Shown piece after piece: positions 36,168 to 46,130 of a stretch of 64,000 bases of DNA. This stretch comes from Novosphingobium sp. TH158 (lineage in GTDB: Bacteria > Pseudomonadota > Alphaproteobacteria > Sphingomonadales > Sphingomonadaceae). Each line of letters starts with the position of its first letter. The first letter of the stretch is position 1. Where the stretch lies: assembly GCF_002855555.1 (NCBI RefSeq), contig NZ_PKRT01000001.1, positions 186,001 through 250,000 on the forward strand, read 5' to 3'. The notes under the pieces are model-generated. The model was given only the letters and a program-made list of their open reading frames with translations. It did not search any database and was not told the origin of the DNA. The position numbers were made by a program, and so were the translations under genes.

Positions 36168-36500
36168 ATGATTGAATACCACAACTCCCGTCCCACCGGC
36201 ATCGTCGGACCCGACAGCCGGCTCCTTACACCCGACATGCTTCCGCCGGCCGATACCACCCGCTGGGTGGCTCATCGCAAGGCGCAGGTCGTCGCGGCGG
36301 TGGAAAGCGGCATGCTGACCATCGACGAGGTGATCGAACGCTATGGCCTCAGCCTCGAGGAATTCTCGGGCTGGCAGCGCGCGATGGACCGGTCCGGCGT
36401 GGCAGGGCTGCGGATCGCCGCCTTGCAGAAGGATCGCGAAGGCTATCGCCGGGCGAGCCGGAAAATCGCCGGCCGGCACCTGCGGCTGGTCACGCACTGA
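36168..36500 (+). CDS. sciP: CtrA inhibitor SciP (DUF1153 protein)
   Basis: A 110-residue HTH protein of the DUF1153 family, known in Caulobacter as the inhibitor of the cell-cycle regulator CtrA. The HTH spans VAAVESGMLTIDEVIERYG and LSLEEFSGWQRAMDRSG. RWVAHRKAQVV precedes it, as in the family. The upstream region has a TTAACC CtrA-type half-site at about 36096-36101, which would fit CtrA-dependent expression. It probably regulates flagellar and cell-cycle genes here too. Confidence 0.9.
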   Translation: MIEYHNSRPTGIVGPDSRLLTPDMLPPADTTRWVAHRKAQVVAAVESGMLTIDEVIERYGLSLEEFSGWQRAMDRSGVAGLRIAALQKDREGYRRASRKIAGRHLRLVTH

Positions 36501-36592
36501 TCGCATGGCGTGAAGGGCGGGTCGCGGGCAGGTCTTCCCCGCGGCCCGTCCGGTCGCTTTCCACGCGCCATTGCAGGCGCTAGGGCGGGCGG

Positions 36593-39019
36593 GTGAGCCT
36601 GCCGATCCATGCCGTGCTGCCCCGCCTGCTTGCCGCCCTTTCGGCGGGCAGCAGCGCCGTGCTCATCGCCCCGCCGGGTGCGGGCAAGACCACGGCCGTT
36701 GCCCCAGCCCTGCTGGGTGAGGCGTGGTGCACCGGGCAGGTCATTGTCCTGTCGCCGCGCCGGGTCGCCGCACGCGCTGCGGCGGAACGCATGGCGGAAC
36801 TGCTGGGCGAGAAGGCGGGCGAGACGGTGGGCTACCTTACCCGGCTCGACAGCAGGCGATCGGCCCGCACGCGGGTTCTCGTCATGACCGAGGCGATCTT
36901 CGTCTCCACGATCCTCAAGGACCCGGAGCTTTCGGGCACCTCTGCCGTGCTGTTCGACGAGGCGCACGAGCGGCACCTCGATTCGGACCTTGGCCTGGCG
37001 CTGGCCATCGAAAGCCAGCAGGTGTTGCGCAACGACCTGCGGCTGGTGGTGATGTCAGCCACGATAGACGGCACCCGGTTTGCCAGCCTGCTGGGCAATG
37101 CCCCGGTGGTGGAGAGCGAGGGCAAGGCCCACCCGCTGGCCATCCGCTGGCTGGGTTCGCGGCCCGAACTGCGGATCGAAGATGCCATGTCCTCCGCCAT
37201 CCAGACCGCCTGGCGCGAGGAGGCGGGCGACGTGCTGGCCTTCCTGCCCGGCGTGGGCGAGATCGAGCGCACGCGCGAGCGGCTGGCCGAGCGCTTGCCA
37301 TCGGCGCTGGTGCTGCCGCTGCATGGCCAGTGCGAGCCCGCCGCCCAGCGCGCCGCTATCCGCCGTGACCCGGAAGGACGCCGGCGCATCGTGCTCGCCA
37401 CGGCGATTGCCGAAACCTCGCTGACGCTCGATGGCGTCTCGGTCGTGGTCGATGCCGGGCTTTCGCGGCGGGCAGAGTTCGACAAGGCTGCGGGTGTGAC
37501 CCGGCTGGTCACGCACACCGCCTCGCAGGCGGCAGCGGCCCAGCGCGCCGGTCGTGCGGCTCGGCAGGGGCCGGGCACGGCCTATCGCTTGTGGGAGGAG
37601 GCGGCCCATGCCGGTCGGCCCGCCTTCGATCCGCCGGAAATCCTCGTCTCCGACCTCGCGCCGCTGGCACTGACGCTGGCGCAGTGGGGCGCGGGCGATC
37701 CGGCGGCGATGGCCTGGCTCGATCCGCCGCCCGCTGCCGCCATGGCCGCAGCGCACGGCTTGCTGCAAAGCTTGGGCGGCATGGATGGGGAAGGGCGCAT
37801 TACGCCGCATGGCCGGGCCATGGCCGCCCTGCCGCTGGAACCACGGCTGGCGCACATGCTGCTCAGCGCGGCCGGCTTTGGTGCCGAGGACGAGGCGGCG
37901 CAGCTTGCCCTCCTGCTGCAGGAACGCGGCCTTGGCGGGCGGGGAGAGGACCTTGCCCTGCGGCTGGAGCGCTGGCAGCGTGATCGTTCGCCCCGTGCCG
38001 AAGCCTCGCGCAAGCTGGCGGCTCGCTGGGCGGCACAGGTATCTGCACAGGGCAGCGGCGAGGCGCCGCCGCTCGGTGCGATCCTGGCGGAAGGCTTTCC
38101 GGACATGATCGCCCGCCGCCGCGATGCTTCCGGTGAACACTGGCTGGCAGCGGGCGGCAGGGGGCTGCGGCTCGATCCGGCATCGTCGCTGGTCCGCGCC
38201 GAATGGCTTGCCGTGGGCGAGGCGCAGGGCGAGGCGAAGGGCGCCCGCATCACCGGCGCCATCGCCCTTTCCGGCGAAGAGGTGCAGCGCTGGCTGGGCC
38301 ACCGGATCGAGCGGCGCACCACGTTGCGCTGGGTCGATGCGGACCGGCGCGTGGAGGCCCTGCTGGAACAGCGGCTGGGCGCGATCACCCTGGCCAGCGG
38401 CCCCGATCCTTCGCCCGATCCCGCCGCAATCCGCCGGTTCCTGATCGACCGGCTGCGCGAAGGGGGGCTTTCGCTGTTGCCGCTCTCGCGCGCCAGCGAG
38501 AGCCTGCTGCGCCGCGCGCGTTACGCCGGTATCGAGGTGCTTTCGGACACGGCTCTGTTGCAAGACCTCGATGACTGGCTGGGCCCGCTGTTGGGCCGGC
38601 GGCTCGACCAGCTCGATCCCGGGAAGCTTCACGACGCCCTGCGCGCGCGGTTGGACTATCCGGCGCAACAGGCGCTTGAGCAGCTTGCCCCGGCCAGCTT
38701 CGCCAGCCCTGCCGGGACCAGCCATGCCATCGACTATGACGATCCCGGCGGCCCATCGGTGGAACTGCGCGTCCAGGCACTGTTCGGGCTGGAGCGCCAC
38801 CCCACCTTCGGACGCCCGCCGCAGCCGCTGCTGCTCAAGCTGACTGACCCCGGTGGCAAACCGCTCCAGACCACGCGCGACCTGCCCGGTTTCTGGCGCG
38901 GATCGTGGCGCGATGTGGTCAAGGACATGAAGGGCCGCTACCCCAAGCACCGCTGGCCCGACGAGCCCTGGGCGGAAAAGCCGAGCCTGAAGACGAAGAA
39001 CGCGTTTAACCGGTCTTGA
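36593..39019 (+). CDS. hrpB: ATP-dependent helicase HrpB
   Basis: A DEAH-box RNA helicase-like protein of 808 residues, the normal length of HrpB. Motif I is APPGAGKTTAVAPAL, motif II is LFDEAHERHLDSDLG, motif III is VVMSATIDG, and motif VI is AAQRAGRAARQGPG. The C-terminal HrpB domain ends with PFWRGSW-like FWRGSWRDVVKDMKGRYPK. The GTG at 36593 follows GGGCGGGCGG. Its cellular role is not settled. Confidence 0.93.
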   Translation: MSLPIHAVLPRLLAALSAGSSAVLIAPPGAGKTTAVAPALLGEAWCTGQVIVLSPRRVAARAAAERMAELLGEKAGETVGYLTRLDSRRSARTRVLVMTEAIFVSTILKDPELSGTSAVLFDEAHERHLDSDLGLALAIESQQVLRNDLRLVVMSATIDGTRFASLLGNAPVVESEGKAHPLAIRWLGSRPELRIEDAMSSAIQTAWREEAGDVLAFLPGVGEIERTRERLAERLPSALVLPLHGQCEPAAQRAAIRRDPEGRRRIVLATAIAETSLTLDGVSVVVDAGLSRRAEFDKAAGVTRLVTHTASQAAAAQRAGRAARQGPGTAYRLWEEAAHAGRPAFDPPEILVSDLAPLALTLAQWGAGDPAAMAWLDPPPAAAMAAAHGLLQSLGGMDGEGRITPHGRAMAALPLEPRLAHMLLSAAGFGAEDEAAQLALLLQERGLGGRGEDLALRLERWQRDRSPRAEASRKLAARWAAQVSAQGSGEAPPLGAILAEGFPDMIARRRDASGEHWLAAGGRGLRLDPASSLVRAEWLAVGEAQGEAKGARITGAIALSGEEVQRWLGHRIERRTTLRWVDADRRVEALLEQRLGAITLASGPDPSPDPAAIRRFLIDRLREGGLSLLPLSRASESLLRRARYAGIEVLSDTALLQDLDDWLGPLLGRRLDQLDPGKLHDALRARLDYPAQQALEQLAPASFASPAGTSHAIDYDDPGGPSVELRVQALFGLERHPTFGRPPQPLLLKLTDPGGKPLQTTRDLPGFWRGSWRDVVKDMKGRYPKHRWPDEPWAEKPSLKTKNAFNRS

Positions 39020-39051
39020 TTCCGCCGCCGATTCGACGCAGGGCATTCGCC

Positions 39052-39330
39052 ATGCCCGCACGTATCTATCAGCGCCCGAAGAACGCCATGCAGTCTGGCA
39101 AGGCCCTGCTTGACCAGTGGATCCTCGATTTCGTGCCTGCCGAGGCGAAGCGACCCGATCCGTTGATGGGCTGGGCCGGTTCCGGCGACACGCAAACGCA
39201 GGTGACCCTGCGCTTCGACAGCCGGGAAGAGGCCGTGGCCTATGCCGAAAAGCACGGCATTGCCGCCACCGTCCACGCCACTCCGCCGCGCCGCCTGAAG
39301 CTTCAGGCCTATGCGGACAACTTCCGCTGA
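39052..39330 (+). CDS. NADH dehydrogenase accessory subunit, NDUFS4-like (ETC complex I subunit)
   Basis: A 92-residue homolog of the mitochondrial complex I 18-kDa subunit. Typical features are ARIYQRPKNAMQSGKA, then MGWAGSGDTQTQVTLRFDSR and EEAVAYAEKHGI. ATG 39052 is chosen because the family starts MxARIYxP; the longer frame overlaps the hrpB stop. It supports complex I stability. The other complex I genes are not in the window. Confidence 0.93.
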   Translation: MPARIYQRPKNAMQSGKALLDQWILDFVPAEAKRPDPLMGWAGSGDTQTQVTLRFDSREEAVAYAEKHGIAATVHATPPRRLKLQAYADNFR

Positions 39331-39376
39331 TCGAATTGAGGCTTGCGTAATCGCAGGCCTCTAGCCATATGCGCCT

Positions 39377-39468
39377 CCGGGAGTCGGTCGGACGCTTGCG
39401 TCCGCCAACCTGGTCAGGTCCGGAAGGAAGCAGCCACAACGGGTTGCGGCGGGTCGGCCGGCTCCTTT
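39377..39468 (+). ncRNA. ffs: Signal recognition particle RNA, small bacterial type
   Basis: The conserved SRP apical loop is present: ggtcaggtccggaaggaag at about 39412-39430, followed by cagcc. The ends pair as ggagtcgg (39380-39387) with ccggctcc (39458-39465), and ctccttttt gives a terminator-like T-run. Length near 92 nt fits the 4.5S type. Location just before dnaX is common in alphaproteobacteria. Confidence 0.93.
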
Positions 39469-39538
39469 TTCATCGGCCTGCGGAAAGCGGCGGATTCACC
39501 CTTCGACAATCCGGCGGCGAATGCCTAACTAGGCAGCG

Positions 39539-41338
39539 ATGACCGATTCCACCGACATCTTCGGCGAAGAGCCTGAAGGCGAGGCCGCGCCCTCTGCCGC
39601 CGAGCTGGAGGCGGCGGGACAGGAATCGATGTTCGGCGCCCCGGAACCTGCGGCAGCCGCCCCCGTGGCCTCGGCTCCCGCCGCAGCGACCAGCACCACC
39701 ACCAGTGCCGCGCAGCCCTATCGCGTGCTGGCGCGCAAGTACCGTCCGCAGACTTTTGCCGAACTGATCGGCCAGGATGCCATGGTGCAGACCCTGGCCA
39801 ATGCCATCCGGCGCGACCGGCTGGCCCATGCCTTCCTGATGACCGGTGTGCGCGGGGTGGGCAAGACGTCCACCGCGCGCCTGATTGCCAAGGCACTCAA
39901 CTGCGTGGGCCCGAATGGGCAGGGCGGGCCGACTATCGACCCTTGCGGCCAGTGCGAGCCCTGCACGGCGATTGCCGAGGGGCGGCACATCGACGTGATC
40001 GAGATGGACGCCGCCAGCCACACCGGCGTGGACGACGTGCGCGAGATCATCGAGGCGGTGCGCTATGCCGCCGTTTCGGCGCGCTACAAGATCTACATCA
40101 TCGACGAAGTCCACATGCTGTCTCGCAATGCATTCAATGCCTTGCTGAAGACACTTGAGGAACCGCCGGCACACGTGAAGTTCCTGTTTGCGACGACCGA
40201 GGTGGACAAGCTGCCGGTCACGGTGCTGAGCCGCTGCCAGCGCTTCGACCTGCGTCGCATTCCGGCGGAACTGCTCGCCAGCCACTTCGCCCGCGTCTGC
40301 GAGGCCGAGGGCGTGGCCGCCGATCCCGAAGCCCTGTCGATGATTGCTGCCGCTGCCGAAGGTTCGGTGCGCGATGGCCTTTCCATCCTCGACCAGGCGA
40401 TTGCCCATGCCGATCTTGGCGGTTCGGGGAGGGTAACGCCGGATCAGGTGCAGGACATGCTGGGCCTGGCAGACAAGTCGGCGCAGCGCCGCCTGCTGGG
40501 GGCATTGCTCTCTGCTGATGCCAACAGCCTGCTGGACCTGGTCGACGCGCAGTTTGCGCTGGGGGTCGAACCGCTCTCGCTGATGCGCTCGCAGATGGAC
40601 CTCGTCCACCGGATCACCGTGGCGCAGGTTGGCCGCACCGGTGCCGATGCCATTTCGCCCGAGGAACGTGCGGCGATCGAGGAATGGGCCCAGGCGCTTT
40701 CGCCGGGCCAGTTGCACCGCTTGTGGCAATTGCTGCTCAAGGGGCATGACGAGGTGCGGTCCGCGCCCGATCCGCTCGCTTCGGCGCAGATGGCGCTGTT
40801 GCGGGTGATGCACGCTGCCGACCTGCCCGATCCCGGCACGCTGGCGCGCCATCTGCAGGATGCCGTGGCCCGCGGCGCTGCTGCCATCGCCGCACCTGCC
40901 GGAGCCGGTGGCGGTTCTGCCCCTGCCGCCGCCGCTCCCGCAGCCTCGACCGACTGGGCCGGGCTTTGCGACAAGGTGGAACAATCCGGCCAGCTGCGGA
41001 TTGCCCAGATCATGCGCGATTGGGTGCGGATCATCGCCTTTGCCCCGCTTTCGCTGACCTATGCTCTGGTAGAAGGCTATCCCGGTGACCCGACCAGCGA
41101 ACTGCGCGACGGGCTGCTTCGTGCGACGGGTGAGCGCTGGGAAGTGACGCGCGGGGAAGGGGAGGCCATGCCCTCCATGCGCGAGATTGCCGAGGCCGCG
41201 CGCGAGGCGGAAGACGCCGCGATGCGCGCTTCGCCGCTGGTGGAAGCCGCTCTCAAGGCTTTCCCCGGCGCGGAATTTGTTGAAGAGGACCAGCCCCGCG
41301 ACCATCGCGGGCGGGCAAACCGGAGCCGTTACGCATGA
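39539..41338 (+). CDS. dnaX: DNA polymerase III subunits gamma/tau
   Basis: Clamp-loader ATPase of 599 residues. After a ~60-residue acidic/Ala-rich N-terminal extension come VLARKYRPQTFAELIGQDA, the P-loop GVRGVGKTSTARL, a zinc-binding set of cysteines (DPCGQCEPC) and DEVHMLSRNAFNALLKTLEE. The Ala/Pro-rich linker at about residues 445-470 separates the C-terminal tau-type domain. I see no slippery-sequence frameshift site that would make a separate gamma. The stop overlaps ybaB (ATGA). Confidence 0.95.
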   Translation: MTDSTDIFGEEPEGEAAPSAAELEAAGQESMFGAPEPAAAAPVASAPAAATSTTTSAAQPYRVLARKYRPQTFAELIGQDAMVQTLANAIRRDRLAHAFLMTGVRGVGKTSTARLIAKALNCVGPNGQGGPTIDPCGQCEPCTAIAEGRHIDVIEMDAASHTGVDDVREIIEAVRYAAVSARYKIYIIDEVHMLSRNAFNALLKTLEEPPAHVKFLFATTEVDKLPVTVLSRCQRFDLRRIPAELLASHFARVCEAEGVAADPEALSMIAAAAEGSVRDGLSILDQAIAHADLGGSGRVTPDQVQDMLGLADKSAQRRLLGALLSADANSLLDLVDAQFALGVEPLSLMRSQMDLVHRITVAQVGRTGADAISPEERAAIEEWAQALSPGQLHRLWQLLLKGHDEVRSAPDPLASAQMALLRVMHAADLPDPGTLARHLQDAVARGAAAIAAPAGAGGGSAPAAAAPAASTDWAGLCDKVEQSGQLRIAQIMRDWVRIIAFAPLSLTYALVEGYPGDPTSELRDGLLRATGERWEVTRGEGEAMPSMREIAEAAREAEDAAMRASPLVEAALKAFPGAEFVEEDQPRDHRGRANRSRYA

Positions 41339-41676
41339 AGTCGATGGAAGAGATGCTCAAGGCCGCGCAGCAGGCTGCCGAGACCATCCAGAAGCAGATG
41401 ACCGAAGCCCAGACCAAGCTTGACCAGATCGAGGTCGAGGGCGTTTCCGGCGGCGGTCTGGTGAAGATCCGCTGCACGGCCAAGGGCCGCGTGGTTGGCG
41501 TTTCCGTCGATGACAGCCTGATGCAGCCGAGCGAAAAGCAGATGCTGGAAGACCTTGTCGCCGCCGCCTTCAACGATGCGCGGGTCAAGGCCGATGCCGC
41601 CAGCGGCGCGGAAATGGAGCGCATCCAGGGCTCGATGGGCCTGCCGCCGGGCTTCAAGCTTCCCGGCATGGGCTGA
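41335..41676 (+). CDS. ybaB: YbaB/EbfC nucleoid-associated protein
   Basis: A 113-residue DNA-binding protein, coupled to dnaX by an ATGA overlap. The family core is GGGLVKIRCTAKGRVVGVSV followed by EKQMLEDLVAAAFNDARVKA, with a Met/Gln-rich N-terminal helix. recR, which follows ybaB in many genomes, is absent here. Confidence 0.95.
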   Translation: MKSMEEMLKAAQQAAETIQKQMTEAQTKLDQIEVEGVSGGGLVKIRCTAKGRVVGVSVDDSLMQPSEKQMLEDLVAAAFNDARVKADAASGAEMERIQGSMGLPPGFKLPGMG

Positions 41677-41782
41677 ACCGGGCGGGAAATTCCGGTTAAA
41701 GTTTACAACAGGTAACTCGGGGTTTTTACCCGGTATTCACCACTGGAACGCATTGCTGGCCTCCCCACCGGAGACGTGAGCA

Positions 41783-41950
41783 ATGACTGGAATTTCTTTT
41801 CTGGCGATGGCCGGCGGCCTCGTCGTTCTGGGGCTGATGCCCCTGCCTAAGGACAAGCAGCTGGCCAAGGCCTCGCAGGGTGCGGGTGCCGCGCTGTTTG
41901 CCGGGGGCCTGCTGGGAGTTTTGTGGGAAATCGTGCCCGCCGTGGCGTGA
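41783..41950 (+). CDS. Small two-helix membrane protein
   Basis: A 55-residue reading frame that starts MTGISFLAMAGGLVVLGLMP and ends GGLLGVLWEIVPAVA, so two membrane helices are joined by the polar turn KDKQLAKASQG. GGAG stands about 10 bp before the ATG. Hydrophobic pattern, ribosome site and codon use support a real gene. No family is recognised. Confidence 0.6.
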   Translation: MTGISFLAMAGGLVVLGLMPLPKDKQLAKASQGAGAALFAGGLLGVLWEIVPAVA

Positions 41951-42055
41951 ATTGCGCCCCCATCCACAAGCCATCGCCTTCGCGCCATTGCGTGACAGGG
42001 GGGGCAATCCCATATCCCTCGCCAAGCTCCGGTTCATGAGTGATCCGGCACAGGT

Positions 42056-44455
42056 ATGGATATGGAAATGAATCTGCTCCCCTTGCTCCCGCTGCGCGAC
42101 ATTGTCGTTTTCCCCGGCATGGTCGTGCCGCTGTTCGTCGGTCGCGAAAAGTCGGTCGCGGCGCTGGAATCGGCCATGGCCGGCAACAAGGACATCTTCC
42201 TCGTCGCCCAGCTCGACCCCGGCTGCGACGATCCGGCGGACGAAGACCTTTACGATATCGGCGTGATCGCCACGGTGCTGCAGCTGCTCAAGCTGCCCGA
42301 TGGCACGGTGCGTGTGCTGGTAGAAGGCCAGCAGCGCGCGCGGCTCGAACGTGTCGGCGAAGAGGGTGACATGATGGTCGCCCAGGTCGAAAAGCTCGAA
42401 CCGGTAAGCGCCGCCGGCAGCGAAGCCACGGCGATGATGCGCACGGTGGTCGAACAGTTCGGCGAATATGCCAAGCTCAACAAGAAGCTTTCGGCCGATG
42501 CCGGGGCCAACTTTGGCGAAATCACCGATGCCGCCTTGCTCGCCGACGGCGTCGCCGCGCAGATCGGCGCCAAGGTGGCCGACAAGCAGGCGCTGCTTTC
42601 CGAAGAAGACCCGATCAAGCGCATGGAAATGGTGCTGGCCTTCATGGAAGGCGAGCTTGGCGTGCTGCAGGTGGAACGAAAGATCCGCGGCCGCGTGAAG
42701 CGCCAGATGGAAAAGACCCAGCGCGAATATTACCTCAACGAACAGCTCAAGGCGATCCAGAATGAGCTGGGCGGCGGCGAGGGTGACGACACCAACGAGA
42801 TTGCCGAGCTTCAGGAAAAGATCGACACGCTCAAGCTGTCGAAGGAAGCGCGCGCAAAGGCGCAGGGCGAGCTGAAGAAGCTCAAGACCATGCAGCCGAT
42901 GAGCGCCGAGGCAACCGTCGTGCGCAATTACCTCGATGTCCTGCTCGGCCTGCCCTGGGGCAAGAAGTCGAAGCTGAAGAAGGATATCGCCCGCGCCCAG
43001 ACGATCCTCGATGCCGATCACTATGCGCTCGAGAAGGTGAAGGACCGCATCGTCGAATACCTTGCGGTGCAGGCGCGGACCAACAAGCTGAAGGGGCCGA
43101 TCCTGTGCCTCGTCGGCCCTCCGGGTGTCGGCAAGACCTCGCTGGGCAAGTCGATCGCCAAGGCCACCGGGCGCGAGTTCATCCGCCAGTCGCTGGGCGG
43201 CGTGCGCGACGAGGCGGAAATCCGCGGCCACCGCCGCACCTATATCGGCTCGCTGCCGGGCAAGGTGATCACCAACCTGCGCAAGGCGGGCACCAGCAAC
43301 CCGCTGTTCCTGCTCGACGAGATCGACAAGCTGGGCCAGGACTATCGCGGCGATCCGGCATCGGCCCTGCTCGAAGTGCTCGATCCCGAACAGAACGCGA
43401 AGTTCCAGGATCACTACCTCGAGGTCGATTTCGACCTGTCGGACGTGATGTTCGTCTGCACGGCGAACAGCCTGAACCTGCCGCAGCCGCTGCTCGATCG
43501 CATGGAGATCATCCGCCTCGAAGGCTATACCGAGGACGAGAAGGTGGAGATCGCCGAACGGCACCTGGTGGCCAAGCAGGTGGAATCGCATGGGCTCAAG
43601 CCGGGCGAGTTCACCCTTACCACCGAAGGCTTGCGCGACCTGATCCGCTATTACACCCGCGAATCCGGCGTTCGCACGCTGGAACGCGAGATCGCGCGGC
43701 TGGCCCGCAAGAGCCTGCGCCGCATCCTTGAAGGCAAGGAAAAGTGCGTGACGATCACGCCCGAGAACCTTGCCGATTTCGCCGGGGTGCGGAAGTACCG
43801 CTTCGGCGTTTCGGAAGAGGAGCACCAGGTCGGTGCCGTTACCGGCCTTGCCTGGACCGAGGTTGGCGGCGAGCTGCTGACGATCGAAAGCGTCACCGTT
43901 CCCGGCAAGGGCGCGGTGAAGACCACCGGCAAGCTTGGCGAAGTGATGAGCGAAAGCGTGCAGATGGCCTTCAGCTTCGTGAAGGCGCGGGCCCCGGCCT
44001 ATGGCATCAAGCCCTCGATCTTCAATCGCAAGGACCTGCACATCCACCTGCCCGAAGGCGCAGTGCCCAAGGACGGTCCCTCGGCCGGCATCGGCATGGT
44101 CACGGCCATGGTCTCCACGCTCACCGGCATTCCGGTGCGCAAGGACATTGCCATGACCGGCGAGGTGACGCTGCGCGGCAGGGTGCTGGCGATCGGCGGC
44201 CTGAAGGAAAAGCTGCTGGCGGCCCTGCGCGGCGGCATCAAGACGGTGCTTATCCCGGAAGAGAACCGCAAGGACCTTGTCGAGCTGCCCGCCAACATCA
44301 AGGAAGGGCTGGAAATCATCACCGTGTCCCATGTCGACGAGGTGCTGGCCCTGGCGCTCACCGCCAAGCTTGAGCCGGTGGAATGGACCGAGGAAGACGA
44401 CCTCGCCAGCCAGCCCGCAGCCGCCCATCCGACGGCGACCCGGACCGCGCACTGA
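42056..44455 (+). CDS. lon: ATP-dependent protease Lon
   Basis: Cytoplasmic AAA+ serine protease of 799 residues, the typical LonA length. The N-terminal LON substrate domain starts [20 protein letters not shown]. The coiled coil is [19 protein letters not shown]. Walker A is [10 protein letters not shown] and Walker B is [10 protein letters not shown]. The catalytic Ser is in [11 protein letters not shown] and the Lys in [14 protein letters not shown]. It degrades misfolded proteins, and in alphaproteobacteria also cell-cycle regulators. Confidence 0.97.
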   Translation: MDMEMNLLPLLPLRDIVVFPGMVVPLFVGREKSVAALESAMAGNKDIFLVAQLDPGCDDPADEDLYDIGVIATVLQLLKLPDGTVRVLVEGQQRARLERVGEEGDMMVAQVEKLEPVSAAGSEATAMMRTVVEQFGEYAKLNKKLSADAGANFGEITDAALLADGVAAQIGAKVADKQALLSEEDPIKRMEMVLAFMEGELGVLQVERKIRGRVKRQMEKTQREYYLNEQLKAIQNELGGGEGDDTNEIAELQEKIDTLKLSKEARAKAQGELKKLKTMQPMSAEATVVRNYLDVLLGLPWGKKSKLKKDIARAQTILDADHYALEKVKDRIVEYLAVQARTNKLKGPILCLVGPPGVGKTSLGKSIAKATGREFIRQSLGGVRDEAEIRGHRRTYIGSLPGKVITNLRKAGTSNPLFLLDEIDKLGQDYRGDPASALLEVLDPEQNAKFQDHYLEVDFDLSDVMFVCTANSLNLPQPLLDRMEIIRLEGYTEDEKVEIAERHLVAKQVESHGLKPGEFTLTTEGLRDLIRYYTRESGVRTLEREIARLARKSLRRILEGKEKCVTITPENLADFAGVRKYRFGVSEEEHQVGAVTGLAWTEVGGELLTIESVTVPGKGAVKTTGKLGEVMSESVQMAFSFVKARAPAYGIKPSIFNRKDLHIHLPEGAVPKDGPSAGIGMVTAMVSTLTGIPVRKDIAMTGEVTLRGRVLAIGGLKEKLLAALRGGIKTVLIPEENRKDLVELPANIKEGLEIITVSHVDEVLALALTAKLEPVEWTEEDDLASQPAAAHPTATRTAH

Positions 44456-44714
44456 CCGGCCTTCGGGCCGATTGTGCCATGCAACTGATTCTTGCTGCAA
44501 TGCGGCGACTCACGCCGGATTGCAGCAATTTCGGCCCTCTGCGGCATTGCAAGACCCCGATTGGCGCAAAATTGGCGTTTTTTCGGGGATAATGGCGGGT
44601 CAGGACAGCGCTTTCGCTTTGACAGCGAGGGCAAAAATCGCTCAATTCCGCCGCACTTCGAGGCGAAATCCAAGAAGCTCAGGTTTCAACCAGAAAAGGT
44701 AGGGGGTTCCCGAA

Positions 44715-44987
44715 ATGAACAAGAACGATCTTATCGGTGCAGTTGCTGATGCCAGCGGCCTGACCCGCAGCGACGCCACCAAGGCTGTCGAAGGCGTCTT
44801 CGACGCCATCACCGGTGCCCTCAAGAAGGGTGACGAAGTTCGCCTCGTCGGCTTCGGCACCTTCTCGGTCGCCAAGCGCAAGGCTTCGACCGGCCGCAAC
44901 CCCCGCACCGGCGAGCCGATGTCGATCAAGGCTTCGTCGCAGCCGAAGTTCAAGGCTGGCAAGGGCCTCAAGGACGCCGTCAACTAA
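44715..44987 (+). CDS. hup: HU-family DNA-binding protein
   Basis: A 90-residue histone-like protein. It begins NKNDLIGAVADASGLTRSDA and contains the DNA-arm signature VGFGTFSVAKRKASTGRNPR. A ribosome site (AGGTAGGGGG) lies upstream. A 259-bp gap with several hairpin-forming segments separates it from lon, and a strong terminator follows. Confidence 0.97.
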   Translation: MNKNDLIGAVADASGLTRSDATKAVEGVFDAITGALKKGDEVRLVGFGTFSVAKRKASTGRNPRTGEPMSIKASSQPKFKAGKGLKDAVN

Positions 44988-45031
44988 GACGCGTTCGCAG
45001 GCCCGTCGCCTCGGCCTGCACACAAGGATCG

Positions 45032-45065
45032 GGCCGCAATCGGGTAAACCGGTTGCGGCCTTTTT
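45032..45065 (+). terminator. Intrinsic terminator of the HU gene
   Basis: Stem ggccgcaatcgg (45032-45043) pairs with ccggttgcggcc (45049-45060) with one G-U pair, and is followed directly by five T residues. Confidence 0.85.
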
Positions 45066-45184
45066 CTATGCCCGCTCGCGCTGTCGCCAAGCCGGCCTGG
45101 CGCCAGCAGTCACCTTCCGGCGCAAGCCAGAGCCGCCGTCAACCGGCAATGCAACAGGGCAGGGGAAGGGGCGGTTGAGCCCCC

Positions 45185-46099
45185 TCAATTCGCCAGCTTG
45201 ACCAGCGCGGTCGGTGTCGCGGTCGTCCGGACGTTGACCTTCCATTCCAGCATTTGCCCGGTCGTGCCCGGCTTCGCGCCCTCATCGGTATTGTTGGCGA
45301 GGATCTGGCCGTTGGTGGTCAGGGTGAAGGTGCCCTCCATCTCCGGGCCCTTGGGCATCTTCTCGGACTTGCTGAGCGTGCTCAGTGCGCCCATGCCCAT
45401 GGCCTGGGCCATCGGGTTGGTCGTGCTGCCCGGATTGAAGCCCGGCGCGTCGATCCGCACCGTGCCGTCATTGCGGCGCAGTACCTGAACGAAGGTATTG
45501 GTGGTGGGGAACTTCTCGATGATCGGGAAGATGAAATCGTGGTCCACCTTGCCGGCAATGGCGTAGTCGACGTCGAACAGGCCGTCGCCCTTGTAGGTCA
45601 CGGCCTTCCAGCCGGCCTGACGGCGCAGGCGTCCGGCAAATTCCTCGATCGACTTGGGATCGGTCGGATCAAGGCCGCCAAGCGCCGCCTTCATCTCTTC
45701 AAGGTCCTTCTTTTCCCGTGCCGCGCTTTCCTTGCGCGCTTCTTCCCAGTCGAGCTTCTGTTCGGCCAGTTCCTCCGCCGTACAGGGCCGTTCCTTGGGT
45801 TCGGCAAAGGTGTCGTCTTCCTCTTCCGCGCCCTTTTTCTTCGACTTGGCCGGGGCGGGCGATTCGTAATCGTAGCAGGGCGATTCCTTGAACTCGCTGT
45901 TGCGCTTGTCCATCGCGGCCAGCTGCGCCAGCCCGAACATCGAAATCTCGCCCTTGTAGGTAAAGGTGAACTGCCCGTCCTTGCGCAGGTCGAGCGCCGA
46001 GACGAACCGGCCCGGCGTGAGCAGGCAGGCCGAAAGGGTGAGGGCAAGGGCGACAATCGCCCCTACTGCGCCGATGCGCTTCATCATGCCTGTTTTCAC
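45185..46099 (-). CDS. Lipoprotein of unknown function
   Basis: A 304-residue exported lipoprotein. The signal peptide MMKRIGAVGAIVALALTLSA ends at a lipobox Cys. A charged segment near residues 80-140 is rich in Lys/Glu (SKKKGAEEEDD, WEEARKESAAREKKDLEEMK). The second half is more compact and ends in a beta-rich region. The GTG at 46099 is preferred because GGAGG stands 7 bp before it; ATG 46087 is the alternative. I recognise no family. Confidence 0.8.
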   Translation of the reverse strand: MKTGMMKRIGAVGAIVALALTLSACLLTPGRFVSALDLRKDGQFTFTYKGEISMFGLAQLAAMDKRNSEFKESPCYDYESPAPAKSKKKGAEEEDDTFAEPKERPCTAEELAEQKLDWEEARKESAAREKKDLEEMKAALGGLDPTDPKSIEEFAGRLRRQAGWKAVTYKGDGLFDVDYAIAGKVDHDFIFPIIEKFPTTNTFVQVLRRNDGTVRIDAPGFNPGSTTNPMAQAMGMGALSTLSKSEKMPKGPEMEGTFTLTTNGQILANNTDEGAKPGTTGQMLEWKVNVRTTATPTALVKLAN

Positions 46100-46130
46100 C
46101 CTGTTCCCTCCTGCCTGTGTTCGGCGCAGC

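Noticed and set aside
39539..41338. Programmed frameshift in dnaX making a separate gamma subunit
   Set aside because: No A-rich slippery sequence with a downstream stem was seen in the relevant region.
41726..44500. 924-codon minus-strand frame opposite lon
   Set aside because: Lon is complete on the plus strand with all catalytic motifs; the minus frame is His/Leu/Asp-rich shadow sequence.
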